Assembly (NCBI GenBank): GCA_937902985.1
Contig: CALFNG010000193.1
Location: forward strand, 36,524 to 100,523
Reading direction: 5' to 3'
DNA: 64,000 nucleotides
DNA from: an uncultured Myxococcales bacterium
GTDB lineage: Bacteria; Myxococcota_A; Polyangia; Polyangiales; Polyangiaceae
Part shown: positions 27,518 through 37,068 of the stretch, piece after piece
Layout: each line of letters begins with the position of its first letter
Numbering within the stretch: the first letter of the stretch is position 1
The notes under the pieces: generated by a model
Database searches by the model: none
Told to the model about the DNA's origin: nothing
The model's input: the letters and a program-made list of their open reading frames with translations, nothing else
Position numbers and translations under genes: made by a program

Positions 27518-28744
27518 TCATAGCCAAGCGGCGGCGCGCGAGGCGACCTCTTCGCCGATCGCGAGCGAAGCCGTGGCCGCGGGCGACGGCGCGTTCAGCA
27601 CGTGGACCATACGCTCGGCCTCGGCGAAGGCGAAGTCGTCGACGAGCGCGCCGCTCCGCGCGATCGCCTGCGCCCGCACGCCAGCCCCCCCCGGGGCGAG
27701 GTCGCGCTCGGTGATCGCGGGGACAAGCGCCGCGCACGCCCGCGCGAACGCCGCCCGACTCACCGACCGCCACTGCTCCCCCAACCCGGCCCGCCAGTGC
27801 TTGCCCGCCATGCGCCAGAACCCCGGCCAGGTCGCCACGTCCCACGCGTCGCGCGCGTCGAAGCTCGTTCGCGTGTACCCCTCGCGCTTCAGCGCGAGCA
27901 CCGCGTTGGGGCCGGCCTCGACGGAGCGCGCCTCGCCGATGCGCCTCGTGAAATGCACGCCGAGGAAGGGGAACGCCGGATCGGGGACCGGATAGACGAG
28001 GTTCTTGACGAGATGCGCGCGCTCGGGCGCGAGCATCCAGTACTCGCCGCGAAAGGGGACGATGGCGACATCGACGTCGAGGCCCGCCATGCGCGCGACG
28101 CGATCGCTGGCGAGGCCAGCGCACCCGACGAGGACGCGCGCTTCGACGGCGCCCGCGGTCGATTCGACCACGACGTCTCCGGTGCGCCGCGCGATGGCCG
28201 TCGCCCGCGCTCCGGTGACGACGGCGACGCCGCGCGCTTCGAGCTCGCGCCTGTAGGCGCGGGCGACCTCCCGGTAGTCGACGATGCCGGTCTCGGCGAC
28301 GTGCAGGGCCGCGACGCCCGCCGCGTTCGGCTCGTACTCCCGGAGCTCGCCGGGCTCGAGCCGCTTCATGCCCGTGAGGCCGTTCGCTCGCCCCCGACGT
28401 TCGAGCTCGTCGAGGCGGGGAACTTCCGCGGCGTTCGTGGCCACGACGAGCTTGCCGCACCGCTCGAAGGGCACTCCGTGCGCTTCGCAGAAGCGTTCGA
28501 GGAGCATCCGACCCCGCGCGCACGCCCGAGCCTTCATCGAGCCGGGCCTGTAGTAGAGGCCCGCGTGGATCACGCCGCTGTTGCGGCCCGTCTGGTGCGC
28601 GGCGACCTCGGCCTCTTTTTCGAGGACGACGGCCGTCGTTCCCGGGCGCGCGTCGAGGAGCGCGAGCGCCGTCGCCAGCCCCACGATGCCGCCCCCCACG
28701 ATCACAGCGTCGACTTTCCTCGAGCCCGGAGCAGCAGAAGTCAC
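27518..28744 (-). CDS. lhgO: L-2-hydroxyglutarate oxidase (FAD-dependent, DAO family)
   Basis: A 408-residue flavoenzyme oxidising L-2-hydroxyglutarate to 2-oxoglutarate. The FAD Rossmann motif is VDAVIVGGGIVGLATALALL near residue 12. The LhgO-specific block HQTGRNSGVIHAGLYYRPGS follows, then the KLVVATNA and ETGIVDYREVARAY segments. The GEYWML / LVYPVPDPAFPFLGVHFTR stretch is also typical of LhgO. A late HVLNAPSPAATASLAIGEEV closes the FAD site. Length matches E. coli LhgO (about 420). It is divergent from the aminotransferase gene 34 bases away. Confidence 0.9.
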   Translation of the reverse strand: MTSAAPGSRKVDAVIVGGGIVGLATALALLDARPGTTAVVLEKEAEVAAHQTGRNSGVIHAGLYYRPGSMKARACARGRMLLERFCEAHGVPFERCGKLVVATNAAEVPRLDELERRGRANGLTGMKRLEPGELREYEPNAAGVAALHVAETGIVDYREVARAYRRELEARGVAVVTGARATAIARRTGDVVVESTAGAVEARVLVGCAGLASDRVARMAGLDVDVAIVPFRGEYWMLAPERAHLVKNLVYPVPDPAFPFLGVHFTRRIGEARSVEAGPNAVLALKREGYTRTSFDARDAWDVATWPGFWRMAGKHWRAGLGEQWRSVSRAAFARACAALVPAITERDLAPGGAGVRAQAIARSGALVDDFAFAEAERMVHVLNAPSPAATASLAIGEEVASRAAAWL

Positions 28745-28778
28745 GGGTCGACGGTAGCCTTGCTAAGGTCAAGGTGCG

Positions 28779-30029
28779 ATGTCCAACGAGCACGCCACCT
28801 TCCGCACCGTGCCCCGCACCGGGGTCATCTACGTCACGAACGAAGCCCAGAAGCTCGGCTTCAGCGCGACGGATCCGAGCTGGTCGAACCTGGGCCAGGG
28901 CCAGCCCGAGACGCACGACCTGCCCGGTGCGCCGCCGCGCGTGAGGCGCGTGGAGATCGGCGTCGACGATCAGGAGTACGCGCCCGTGGTGGGCGTGGGC
29001 GAGCTCCGCGAGGCGGTGGCGTCGCTCTACAACACGCTCTACCGGCGCGGAATGAAGTCGCAGTACTCGGCGGAGAACGTCTGCATCTCGGGCGGGGGGC
29101 GCGCGTCGCTCACGCGTGCGGCCGCGAGCCTGGGGCACGTGAACCTCGGGCATTTCTTGCCGGACTACACGGCCTACGAAGAGCTCCTCGACATCTTCAA
29201 GGCGTTCACGGCGATCCCCATTCTGCTCGAGGGCGAGCGCGGATACGCGTTCAGCGCGCAGGACCTTCGCCGCGAGATCACCGGGCGCGGCTTCGGGGCC
29301 GTGCTCCTCAGCAACCCGTGCAACCCCACGGGCAAGCACGTCGAGGGCGAAGAGCTCGAACGCTGGGTGGACACGGCGCGCGATCTCGACTGCACGCTGC
29401 TGATGGACGAGTTCTATTCACACTACATCTACCGGTCACCTCCCGGGCGCCTCCCGGTGGAGAGCGCGGCGCGATACGTCGAAGACGTCGACAAGGATCC
29501 GATCGTCCTCTTCGACGGCCTGACGAAGAACTGGCGTTACCCGGGGTGGCGCGTCACCTGGAGCATCGGCCCGAAGAGCGTCATCGAAGCGTTCGCCAGC
29601 GCCGGCTCGTTCCTCGACGGGGGCGGTAGCAACCCGCTCCAGCGCGCCGCGATCCCGCTCCTCGCCGAGGACCATGTCGTCGCCGAGACCAGGGCGATCC
29701 AGATGGCCTTTCGCATCAAGCGCGACTACATGCTCTCGCACCTCGAACGCCTGGGGGTCCGCATCGACCGCGCGCCCGACGGCACCTTTTACGTCTGGGG
29801 GAACGTCGACCAGCTTCCCGCCCCGCTGAACGACGGCATGGGCTTCTTCCGCGCCGCGCTCGAAGAGAAGGTCATCGTGGTGCCCGGCGAGTTCTTCGAC
29901 GTGAACCCGGGCAAGCGCCGGCCGGGGCGCGCCTCGCGCTTCAAGAACTACGTGCGTTTCTCGTTCGGGCCCGAGATGGCGTCCCTGGAGCGTGCGGTGC
30001 AGCGCATGGAGCGGCTCGTCTCGCGCTGA
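28779..30029 (+). CDS. PLP-dependent class I/II aminotransferase
   Basis: A 416-residue fold-type I aminotransferase. It shows YAPVVGVGELREAVASLYN, the PLP-facing Asn of LLSNPCNPTGKHV, the Asp/Tyr of LMDEFYSHYIY, the Schiff-base lysine Lys250 in FDGLTKNWRYPGWR and the carboxylate-binding Arg in NYVRFSFG. The specific substrate is uncertain; aspartate or aromatic aminotransferase-like activity is likely. It has an SD-like AAGGT about 6 bases before the ATG. It stands alone between the divergent lhgO and the convergent transglutaminase operon. Confidence 0.9.
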   Translation: MSNEHATFRTVPRTGVIYVTNEAQKLGFSATDPSWSNLGQGQPETHDLPGAPPRVRRVEIGVDDQEYAPVVGVGELREAVASLYNTLYRRGMKSQYSAENVCISGGGRASLTRAAASLGHVNLGHFLPDYTAYEELLDIFKAFTAIPILLEGERGYAFSAQDLRREITGRGFGAVLLSNPCNPTGKHVEGEELERWVDTARDLDCTLLMDEFYSHYIYRSPPGRLPVESAARYVEDVDKDPIVLFDGLTKNWRYPGWRVTWSIGPKSVIEAFASAGSFLDGGGSNPLQRAAIPLLAEDHVVAETRAIQMAFRIKRDYMLSHLERLGVRIDRAPDGTFYVWGNVDQLPAPLNDGMGFFRAALEEKVIVVPGEFFDVNPGKRRPGRASRFKNYVRFSFGPEMASLERAVQRMERLVSR

Positions 30030-30031
30030 GT

Positions 30032-30916
30032 TCAATCCATCGCGATGGGAGCCACGTCGACCGAGACGCGGACGCCATGGCGCCCGCCGCCGACGATGAC
30101 GCCGCGGACGGGCGTGACGTCGCCGTAGTCGCGCCCGTAGGCGACCGTGACGTGCCGCTCGCCCGGCACCATGTTGTTCACCGGATCGAAGTCGACCCAG
30201 CCCACGCTCGGCAGGTACGTGGAGATCCACGCGTGGGAGGCGTCGCAGCCGACGAGCCTCGTCTTGCCGGGCGGCGGCAGGGTCGAGAGGTAGCCGCTCA
30301 CGTAGCGCGCGGGCAGCCCCATCGAACGAAGGCAGCCGATCTGGAAATGCGCGAAGTCCTGGCAAACGCCGCGGCGCTCCTGGATGACGTCCGTCAGCGG
30401 CGTCGACGTTTCGGTGGCGTCGGGGTCGTAAGTGAGCCCTCCGAAGATGCGTTCGGTGAGGTCGGCGACGGCGTCGAGGAGCGGCCGGCCCGCAGAGAAC
30501 GAGGGCCGCGCGAACTCGAGAAGCTCGGCGTGGTCGGCGCTCACGTAGGGCGAGCCGAACACGAACTCGTACGCCGCGAGCGACTCCGGCTGGCGACCGA
30601 GCGTGACGACGTCGCGCGCCGTTTCCCACGAGGTCTTGTCGAGGAGCATCGAGTGCTCGCGATCGTGCACCAGGATGTCGCTCTCGGCGACGACCTCGAG
30701 CGACCGGTGCGACTCGTGGATCCCGAAATAGAGGGTGCGGTTATCGAAGTAGTCGCGGCGTTCGCGCGTCGTGTTCGGTCTGGGCGAGATCCGGACGGCA
30801 TGCGCGAGGCAGGTCTGGCCGCGTCCGTCGCGCGGGGCGAGGTGCGCCTCGTGGTGCGACGACGGCACCGCTTCGGCATAGTGGTACGTGGTTTTGTGGA
30901 CGACGCGTAGCTTCAT
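30032..30916 (-). CDS. Transglutaminase-like cysteine protease family protein
   Basis: A 294-residue protein of the bacterial transglutaminase-like family. The N-terminal beta domain starts KLRVVHKTTYHYAEAVPSSH, typical of these proteins. The papain-like core has the catalytic Cys in QERRGVCQDFAHF, the His in DASHAWISTYLP and the Asp in GWVDFDPVNNMV. It should form or cleave amide bonds. ATG at 30916 is chosen because the family start motif lies there and it overlaps the upstream stop as ATGA; the open frame further upstream lies inside the previous gene. It is the third gene of a coupled operon with a permuted ATP-grasp/Alpha-E protein and a larger transglutaminase. Confidence 0.92.
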   Translation of the reverse strand: MKLRVVHKTTYHYAEAVPSSHHEAHLAPRDGRGQTCLAHAVRISPRPNTTRERRDYFDNRTLYFGIHESHRSLEVVAESDILVHDREHSMLLDKTSWETARDVVTLGRQPESLAAYEFVFGSPYVSADHAELLEFARPSFSAGRPLLDAVADLTERIFGGLTYDPDATETSTPLTDVIQERRGVCQDFAHFQIGCLRSMGLPARYVSGYLSTLPPPGKTRLVGCDASHAWISTYLPSVGWVDFDPVNNMVPGERHVTVAYGRDYGDVTPVRGVIVGGGRHGVRVSVDVAPIAMD

Positions 30917-33498
30917 GTCGTGAACACCGCGTGGTTGAAGTAGGCCGCCGAGAGCGAGTTCGACAGGGCGGGGAGCTGCGCGCCGACGCGATCGAGCAGC
31001 GCGACCAGGGGCCGGCGTTTGCGTTCGGCGTGGACGGTCCCCTGCGCGTCGGCGTGGACGCTGCACAGATCGGCGACGTCGGCGAGGCGCAGCTCGGTCA
31101 GAACCGACAGCACCAGCTTCTGCTGGGGCGTGCGCGGCGTGTTCGGGCTCCGGGGCAAGTGGGTCATGTGGGCCGACAAGGCCTCGAGCTGGAAGAGGGC
31201 CGAGCGCGGGTTGGTCTCGTCGCACAAGAGCAGATCGACCACGGGACAGACCTGCAGCGTCGCGAGGTAGCGGCGGCGGTAGGTGGTCGCGCTGGCGGCA
31301 ATGTCGAGGAGCGCTTCGAGCACGGGCCCCTCACGGGGCGACGCCGACGCGAGCGAGCTCCGCAAGAGGCCGACGACGTGGGACGCGCGCTCGAGGCGCC
31401 GCCCGATGTCGAGGAATCGCCACGCTTGATCGTGCGTCATGCTCTCGGCGATCAGGCCCTCGAGGGCGGCGAGCAGAGTGACGGTCCGGTTCAGCAGATC
31501 CACGAGAGCGCGAAGGGCGCTCGGATCGGACGGCGCGATGGGGCGGCGCAGGTCTTGATCGAGGTGCGCGACCGCTCGCCATGCGTCGAGCGAGAGCCAG
31601 TCTCGCAGGGTGCGCGCGATCCGGTGGGTCTCGGCGAGGGTCGCCCGGAGCGTCCCCGTAGGCGCCGTGTCGAAGACCGCGCCGAACAGCCCGCGCTGGG
31701 CCGCCCGCGGCCATTCGGAACTCGAGCCGGGCACGTCGCGCGCGAAATCGAGCCTGCGGCGGACGTAGGTCTGCGCCTCGAGCATGGAGAGGAGGGGATC
31801 GAGGTCCGTGGCGAGATCGGGATCGCTGAGGCCGTTCTGATCCGAGAGCCGGACGGCGATGGTGCGGACGAGTCGCGCGGTCCCCTCGGCGCGCTCGACG
31901 TAGCGACCGAGCCAGAAGAGGCTGTCGGCGATCCGGCTCGGCAGGTCGCTCTCGTCGTGCGAGAGCTCGACGGGCGTACTGGGCGGCGGCAGCAAGCTGA
32001 GAGGCTGCACCGGCCCGCTCGCGAGCACCCACGTGTCCTTGCTCTCGCCCCGCGCGCCCGGGCCGCCGACGCGCGAGAGGGCGCCGGGCATGACCTGGTA
32101 GCCGTCGTGGGCCACGACGGCGTACGTCCGCATCCACACCGGCCGGGCGGCGAGCTCGTCGCCCGCCAGGCCCGCCAGGGAAGGGACGACCGACACGTCG
32201 ATATGCTCCTGGGCGACGTAGCGCGAGGGCTCCTTTCGAATCCGATCGCGGAGATCCGCGAGGGCGTCGTGCGAGAGCTCCCGGCCGAAGACGGGCTCCA
32301 CGGGCCCCGAAGGAAAGGCCGGCTTGATCACGAGCTCGCCGAGCGCCGACTCGACGTACGAGCGCGATCGGGGGTCACCGCACCAGTAGGTGGGGACCGT
32401 CGGGAGCGTGAGGTCCTCGCCGAGGAGGCGCCTGCAGATCGCCGGCAAGAACGGGCTCATCGCGCCGGTCTGCAGGACGCCGCTCCCGAGCGGATTGACG
32501 ACCGCGACTTCGCCGGCGCGCACCGACTCGACCAGGCCGGCGACGCCGAGGAACGAGTCAGGGCGGAGCTCGAGGGGATCGCAGAAGTCGTCGTTCACGC
32601 GCCGCAGGATGACGTCGACCTTCTTCAGGCCGGCGAGCGTCTTCAAGTACACGCGCGCGTCGCGGACGACGAGGTCTTCTCCGCGGACGAGCGTGAGCGC
32701 GAGGTACTGCGCCAGGAAGGCCTGTTCGAAGTACGTCGCGCTGTACGGGCCCGGCGTGAGGAGCACGATGAGCGGGTTGTCGCGGCCGCGCGGCGCGAGC
32801 TGCCGCAGGAGATCGCGTGTCGTGCGAAAGAACCCCGCCAGCCGCTGCACCCCGCAGTCGCGGAACGCCTCGGGCAAGGAGCGCGACAGCACGATGCGGT
32901 TCTCGAGCGCGTAGCCCACGCCCGACGGGGCCTGCGGTCGGTCGGTGAGCACGGCGAAGCGTCCGTCCGGGCCGCGGATGACGTCGGCCGCGTAGAGCGG
33001 CAGAAACTGCCCGAGGGGGGGCACGATGCCCGCGCACGGCCGGAGAAAGCCCGGGTGGCCATAGACGAGCTCCGCTGGCAAGAGCCCCTCGGCGATGAGG
33101 CGCTGCGGCCCGTAGAGGTCCGCGAGGAGGCGATCGAGCAGGCGCGCGCGCTGCGCGAGGCCGGCCGCGAGCGGCTCCCAGGTCGGCGGCCCGAAGACCA
33201 CGGGGATCGGCGAGAGATTCCAGGTGCGCGCCAGGCTCTCGCCGCCGCCAGCGTCGTAGCTGACGCCGTGCTCGTAGAGGAGGCGCCGCGCCTCGTCCCA
33301 GCGGCGGCGGAGCTCGTCGAGGCCCAGGGTCCGGAGCTGCGTGACCAGAGGCTCCCAATCGGCCCGAAGCCGACCCGAGGCGTCGAAGGTCTCGTCGTAG
33401 GGGGTCGGAGCGCGGGCCGCGTCGCGGGCTTGGCGAGCGTCGGGCTCCGGATAGCGCCATGGCCATCCCAGCGAGTCGTCGGTCGGGGTGCGAGGCAC
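30913..33498 (-). CDS. Fused circularly permuted ATP-grasp and Alpha-E domain protein
   Basis: An 861-residue fusion of two families that are often separate. The N-terminal part (about residues 50-500) is the circularly permuted ATP-grasp (DUF404/DUF407 type), recognised by ARLLDRLLADLYGPQRLI, GFLRPCAGI, YALENRIVLSRSLPE, VVNPLGSGVLQTGAMSPFLP, and VIKPAFPSGPVEPVFG. The C-terminal part (about 535-855) is the all-helical Alpha-E domain (DUF403), beginning SRIADSLFWLGRYVERAEGTARL. GTG at 33498 is used; a TTG at 33525 overlaps the upstream stop (TTGA) and is a possible coupled start. By family knowledge this is a peptide or amide ligase; the substrate is not known. Confidence 0.9.
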   Translation of the reverse strand: MPRTPTDDSLGWPWRYPEPDARQARDAARAPTPYDETFDASGRLRADWEPLVTQLRTLGLDELRRRWDEARRLLYEHGVSYDAGGGESLARTWNLSPIPVVFGPPTWEPLAAGLAQRARLLDRLLADLYGPQRLIAEGLLPAELVYGHPGFLRPCAGIVPPLGQFLPLYAADVIRGPDGRFAVLTDRPQAPSGVGYALENRIVLSRSLPEAFRDCGVQRLAGFFRTTRDLLRQLAPRGRDNPLIVLLTPGPYSATYFEQAFLAQYLALTLVRGEDLVVRDARVYLKTLAGLKKVDVILRRVNDDFCDPLELRPDSFLGVAGLVESVRAGEVAVVNPLGSGVLQTGAMSPFLPAICRRLLGEDLTLPTVPTYWCGDPRSRSYVESALGELVIKPAFPSGPVEPVFGRELSHDALADLRDRIRKEPSRYVAQEHIDVSVVPSLAGLAGDELAARPVWMRTYAVVAHDGYQVMPGALSRVGGPGARGESKDTWVLASGPVQPLSLLPPPSTPVELSHDESDLPSRIADSLFWLGRYVERAEGTARLVRTIAVRLSDQNGLSDPDLATDLDPLLSMLEAQTYVRRRLDFARDVPGSSSEWPRAAQRGLFGAVFDTAPTGTLRATLAETHRIARTLRDWLSLDAWRAVAHLDQDLRRPIAPSDPSALRALVDLLNRTVTLLAALEGLIAESMTHDQAWRFLDIGRRLERASHVVGLLRSSLASASPREGPVLEALLDIAASATTYRRRYLATLQVCPVVDLLLCDETNPRSALFQLEALSAHMTHLPRSPNTPRTPQQKLVLSVLTELRLADVADLCSVHADAQGTVHAERKRRPLVALLDRVGAQLPALSNSLSAAYFNHAVFTT

Positions 33499-33521
33499 TA
33501 GGAAACGGGAGCTCCGATCGG

Positions 33522-36500
33522 TCAACGCCTCAAGTCGAGGGTGAACGGGAACTCGGGATTGTACGCGGAAGGAGGGATGGGATGTCGGCCCGGCGTGTGC
33601 CCGAACGAATAGAATCGCGCCGTACGCCGGCTCTCGGCTTCGAAGCTGTTCTGGGGGAAGGTGTCGACCGCGCGGCCGCCCGGGTGGGCGGCGTGGTAGG
33701 TGCAGCCGGCGATCGCGCGCTCGTTCCACGAGTCGATGACGTCGAAGACGAGCGGCGTGTGGATGCCTATCGAGGGATGGAGCGCCGACGGCGGGCGCCA
33801 CGCACGGTATCGCACGCCGGCGACTCGTTCTCCCCGGGTGCCCGTGGGGCGCAGGGGGACGAAGCGGCCGTTGCACGCGATCACGTGCCGGCCGTCGACC
33901 ATGCCCTTGACCTTCACTTCCACGCGCTCGACCGACGAGTCGACGTATCGCGCGGTGCCCGCGAGGGTCGTCTCTTCGCCGAGGACGTGCCACGGCTCGA
34001 TCGCCTGACGGAGCTCGAGCACCACGCCGCCTCGCGCTTCGATCGATCCGAGCAGCGGAAAGCGGAACTCGTGGTGCGGATCGAACCAGCGCGGGTCGAA
34101 CCGGAATCCCGACTCTTTGAGGTCGTCGAGCACGTCTTCGAAGTCCGTTCGCACGAACGCCGGCAAGAGGAAGCGATCGTGGAGCTCGGTGCCCCAGCGG
34201 ACCTCCTTCTCGCGGTACGGCGTCTGCCAGAAGCGGGCGACGAGGGCGCGCACGAGGAGCTGCTGGGTCAGGCTCATTCGCTCGTGCGGCGGCATCTCGA
34301 ACGAGCGAAGCTCGACGAGGCCGAGGCGGCCGGTGGCGCTGTCGGGGCTGTAGAGCTTGTCGATGCAGAACTCGGCGCGGTGGGTGTTGCCCGTGACGTC
34401 GATGAGCAGGTTGCGGAACATCCGGTCGACGAGCCAGGGGGGCGTCGGGCCGCCGCCTCTCGAGTTCGCCGAGTTCGCTTCGAGCTGCCGGAACGCGATG
34501 TCGAGCTCGTAGATGCTGTCGTCGCGCGCCTCGTCGACCCGCGGCGACTGGCTCGTCGGCCCGACGAACATGCCCGAGAAGAGGTACGAGAGCGACGGGT
34601 GGTTCAGCCAGTAGCCGACGAGGCTTCGCAGGAGATCCGGCCGGCGGAGCATGGGGCTGTCGTTGGCCGTCGCGCCGCCCAGGACGATGTGGTTGCCGCC
34701 GCCGGTCCCCGTGTGGCGGCCGTCGAGCATGAACTTGTCGGCTCGAAGCTCGGTGTTCTTCGCCTCCTGGTAGAGGACCGTCGTGTTCCAGACCAGCTCG
34801 TCCCAGCTGCCCGCCGGGTGGATGTTGACCTCGATGACCCCGGGGTCGGGCGTGACCTGCAGTCGTACGAGACGCGGGTCGTTCGGCGGCATGTAGCCTT
34901 CGAGGCGAACGCGCTTGTGGAGCTGCTCGGCGGTGGCTTCGACGCTCGCCGTGAGCTCGAGGAAGTCTTCGGCAGTCTCGGTCGGCGGGAGGAACACGTG
35001 AATGACGCCGTCGCGCGCCTCGACGCAGAGCGCGCTTCGAACGATGCCTGGGGCGGATTCGAGAGGCTTGGGCGCGGAAGGCTCGGCGTCGAGCGCATCA
35101 CTGGGACCGGGCGGTCGCATCCGCGGCGCCGCTCTCTCGCGCGTGCCGTCGCGGGGCGCGGGTAGAGCGTCGTGGGGCGCGAACGGGTCCGGCGGGTAAA
35201 GGACGTCTTTGTCGCCGGGTACGGCCCACGGCAACGAATCGAGCGGAAGTCGATACCCCATGGGCGAGTCGCCCGGCAACAGGTAGAGCCGCTCGGGGCG
35301 CACGAGCCACCGGCCGCTCTGCCACCCGCGCTGCCCGTCGACCCAGGCCCGCCGTAGCGGGAGGGCGTAGCCGACGATGCTGGCGAGCCCCTGCTCGAAC
35401 ACCCTCGCCAGGCGCGCGCGCTCGACGGGATCCTCGAGCTTCGAGTCGTGAGGGTCGACGTTGATCGGGAGCTTTCGCTCTTGCAAGAGGTAGTGCCAGG
35501 CGTTTTCGTAGGCAGGAAACGCGAGCTGCGGCTCGACGCCCAGCTCGCGCGCAAGGGCCGCCACGAAGGCGGCCGCGTCTTCGGCGGTGTCGGGGCCCGG
35601 GCCGGCCTTCGCGAAGAGGTCGGCGTTGTGCCACATGGGCAGGCCATCTTTCCGGAAGAAGCACGACAGCGCCCATCGCGGCAGGGGCTCGCCGGGATAC
35701 CACTTGCCCTGGCCCTCGTGCAGCAGGCCGTGCGGAGCGAAGCGCCCGTAGAGGCGGCGCATCAGGTCGGTGGCGAACCGGCGCTTGGTCGGGCCCATCG
35801 CGTCGACGCTCCACTCGGGCGCCTCACGATCGCTGTCGGCGATGAACGTGGGCTCGCCGCCCATCGTGAGCCGAACGTCGCCCGCGACGAGCGAGGCGTC
35901 GACGGTGCGGCCGAGGGCGAGGATCTCGCTCCACGCCTCCTCCGTGTACGGGGCCGTCACGCGGGGCGACTCGTACATCCGCTGGACGGACATCGAGAAG
36001 CCGAACTTCTCTTCGACCTTGTCGTCTTCCTTCAGCTTGGTCCAGGAAAAGCTCCCCGTGATGGCCGCCGCCGTTTCGGGATCCGGCGTGCACGCGAGCG
36101 GGATGTGCCCCTCGCCAGCCATGAGCCCGCTGGTCGCGTCGAGGCCGACCCAGCCGGCGCCCGGCAAGAACACCTCGGCCCAGGCGTGGAGATCGGTCGC
36201 GTCGCGCTCGACCCCGGAAGGGCCGCGCAGGGGCTTCTCGTCGGCCTTGAGCTGGATCGAGTAACCCGACACGAAGCGCCCAGCAAGACCGAGTTGCCGC
36301 AGGGTCTGGACGAGCAGCCACGCGAAATCGCGGCACGACCCATGGCCCCGAACGAGCGTCTCCTCCGGGAGGAAGACGCCGGGTTCCATGCGGATGTCGT
36401 ACCGGAGCGACTTCATTACGTGCTGGTTCAGATCGACGAGCACGTCGACGCAGCGACGCCCCTTGCCCGCCAGGGCGCGCGCGCCTTCAACGAACTTCGC

Positions 36501-36881
36501 GAACTTGGGGCCGAACGCGGGCGCGCGCAGGTACGGCTCGAGGTCGCGCCTGAGGGCCGCCGAGTAGGCGAACGGATAGTGTTCGGCGTCTTCTTCGAGG
36601 AAGAAATCGAAGGGGTTGATCACCGTCATGTCGGCGACGAGATCCACCTCGAACGCGAGCTCGGTCGCCTCCTTCTGAAAGACGAGCCGCGCCTCGTAGT
36701 TCCCGAACGGATCTTGCTGCCAGTTGAGGAAATGGTCCTTCGGCGTGACCTTCAGCGAGTACGCGATGATCGGCGTGCGGCAGTGCGGCGCTGGTCGCAG
36801 CCGGACGACGTGCGGCGAAGGTGTGACCGGCCGGTCGTAGAGGTAGCGAGTCGTATGGTGAAGCGCGACGCGGATGCTCAA
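33522..36881 (-). CDS. Large transglutaminase-DUF2126 protein
   Basis: A 1119-residue protein. The N-terminal transglutaminase (about residues 1-300) opens SIRVALHHTTRYLYDRPVTP and has the catalytic Cys in GHGSCRDFAWLLVQ, His in TDLHAWAEVFLP and Asp in WVGLDATSG. The rest is the DUF2126 region, with blocks such as DVRLTMGGEPTFIADSD, LRRLYGRFAPHG-like RRLYGRFAPHGLL, LYLLPGDSPMGYRLPLDSLP, GRHTGTGGGNHIVLGG, LSYLFSGMFVGPTSQSPRVD, and NTHRAEFCIDKLYSPD. Family length is normal (about 1100). It is the first gene of the three-gene operon, whose members regularly occur together in proteobacteria and actinobacteria. No signal peptide; cytoplasmic action is likely. Confidence 0.93.
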   Translation of the reverse strand: MSIRVALHHTTRYLYDRPVTPSPHVVRLRPAPHCRTPIIAYSLKVTPKDHFLNWQQDPFGNYEARLVFQKEATELAFEVDLVADMTVINPFDFFLEEDAEHYPFAYSAALRRDLEPYLRAPAFGPKFAKFVEGARALAGKGRRCVDVLVDLNQHVMKSLRYDIRMEPGVFLPEETLVRGHGSCRDFAWLLVQTLRQLGLAGRFVSGYSIQLKADEKPLRGPSGVERDATDLHAWAEVFLPGAGWVGLDATSGLMAGEGHIPLACTPDPETAAAITGSFSWTKLKEDDKVEEKFGFSMSVQRMYESPRVTAPYTEEAWSEILALGRTVDASLVAGDVRLTMGGEPTFIADSDREAPEWSVDAMGPTKRRFATDLMRRLYGRFAPHGLLHEGQGKWYPGEPLPRWALSCFFRKDGLPMWHNADLFAKAGPGPDTAEDAAAFVAALARELGVEPQLAFPAYENAWHYLLQERKLPINVDPHDSKLEDPVERARLARVFEQGLASIVGYALPLRRAWVDGQRGWQSGRWLVRPERLYLLPGDSPMGYRLPLDSLPWAVPGDKDVLYPPDPFAPHDALPAPRDGTRERAAPRMRPPGPSDALDAEPSAPKPLESAPGIVRSALCVEARDGVIHVFLPPTETAEDFLELTASVEATAEQLHKRVRLEGYMPPNDPRLVRLQVTPDPGVIEVNIHPAGSWDELVWNTTVLYQEAKNTELRADKFMLDGRHTGTGGGNHIVLGGATANDSPMLRRPDLLRSLVGYWLNHPSLSYLFSGMFVGPTSQSPRVDEARDDSIYELDIAFRQLEANSANSRGGGPTPPWLVDRMFRNLLIDVTGNTHRAEFCIDKLYSPDSATGRLGLVELRSFEMPPHERMSLTQQLLVRALVARFWQTPYREKEVRWGTELHDRFLLPAFVRTDFEDVLDDLKESGFRFDPRWFDPHHEFRFPLLGSIEARGGVVLELRQAIEPWHVLGEETTLAGTARYVDSSVERVEVKVKGMVDGRHVIACNGRFVPLRPTGTRGERVAGVRYRAWRPPSALHPSIGIHTPLVFDVIDSWNERAIAGCTYHAAHPGGRAVDTFPQNSFEAESRRTARFYSFGHTPGRHPIPPSAYNPEFPFTLDLRR

Positions 36882-36940
36882 GGTGGGCGTAACTTAGCCG
36901 ACTTCGCGTTGCGGCCTCGTTTCGAACACTCGGGCGAGAA

Positions 36941-36968
36941 GCCGCAAAGGCGCAAAGGCACAAAAGCA
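36941..36968. repeat. Dispersed intergenic repeat variant, GCCGCAAAGGCGCAAAGGCA
   Basis: An A-for-G variant of the GCGCAGAG-type element also present at 26561 and 53066. It lies between the transglutaminase operon and tyrA in noncoding DNA. Confidence 0.5.
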
Positions 36969-37030
36969 GCGGTTCTGCTCGGCTCTGCCACAAAATACTT
37001 TGAGTCTTCGCGCTTGAGCGGTCCTCCGAC

Positions 37031-37067
37031 TGCCTAGCGCTGCCTAGCGCTGCCTAGCGCTGCCTAG
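37031..37067. repeat. 10-bp tandem repeat TGCCTAGCGC, 3.7 copies
   Basis: Three perfect TGCCTAGCGC units and a partial fourth end one base before the tyrA stop codon. Noncoding. Confidence 0.85.
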
Positions 37068-37068
37068 A

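Noticed and set aside
30931..33501. 856-codon plus-strand frame opposite the ATP-grasp/Alpha-E gene
   Set aside because: Antisense shadow; the minus strand has clear family motifs along the whole length.
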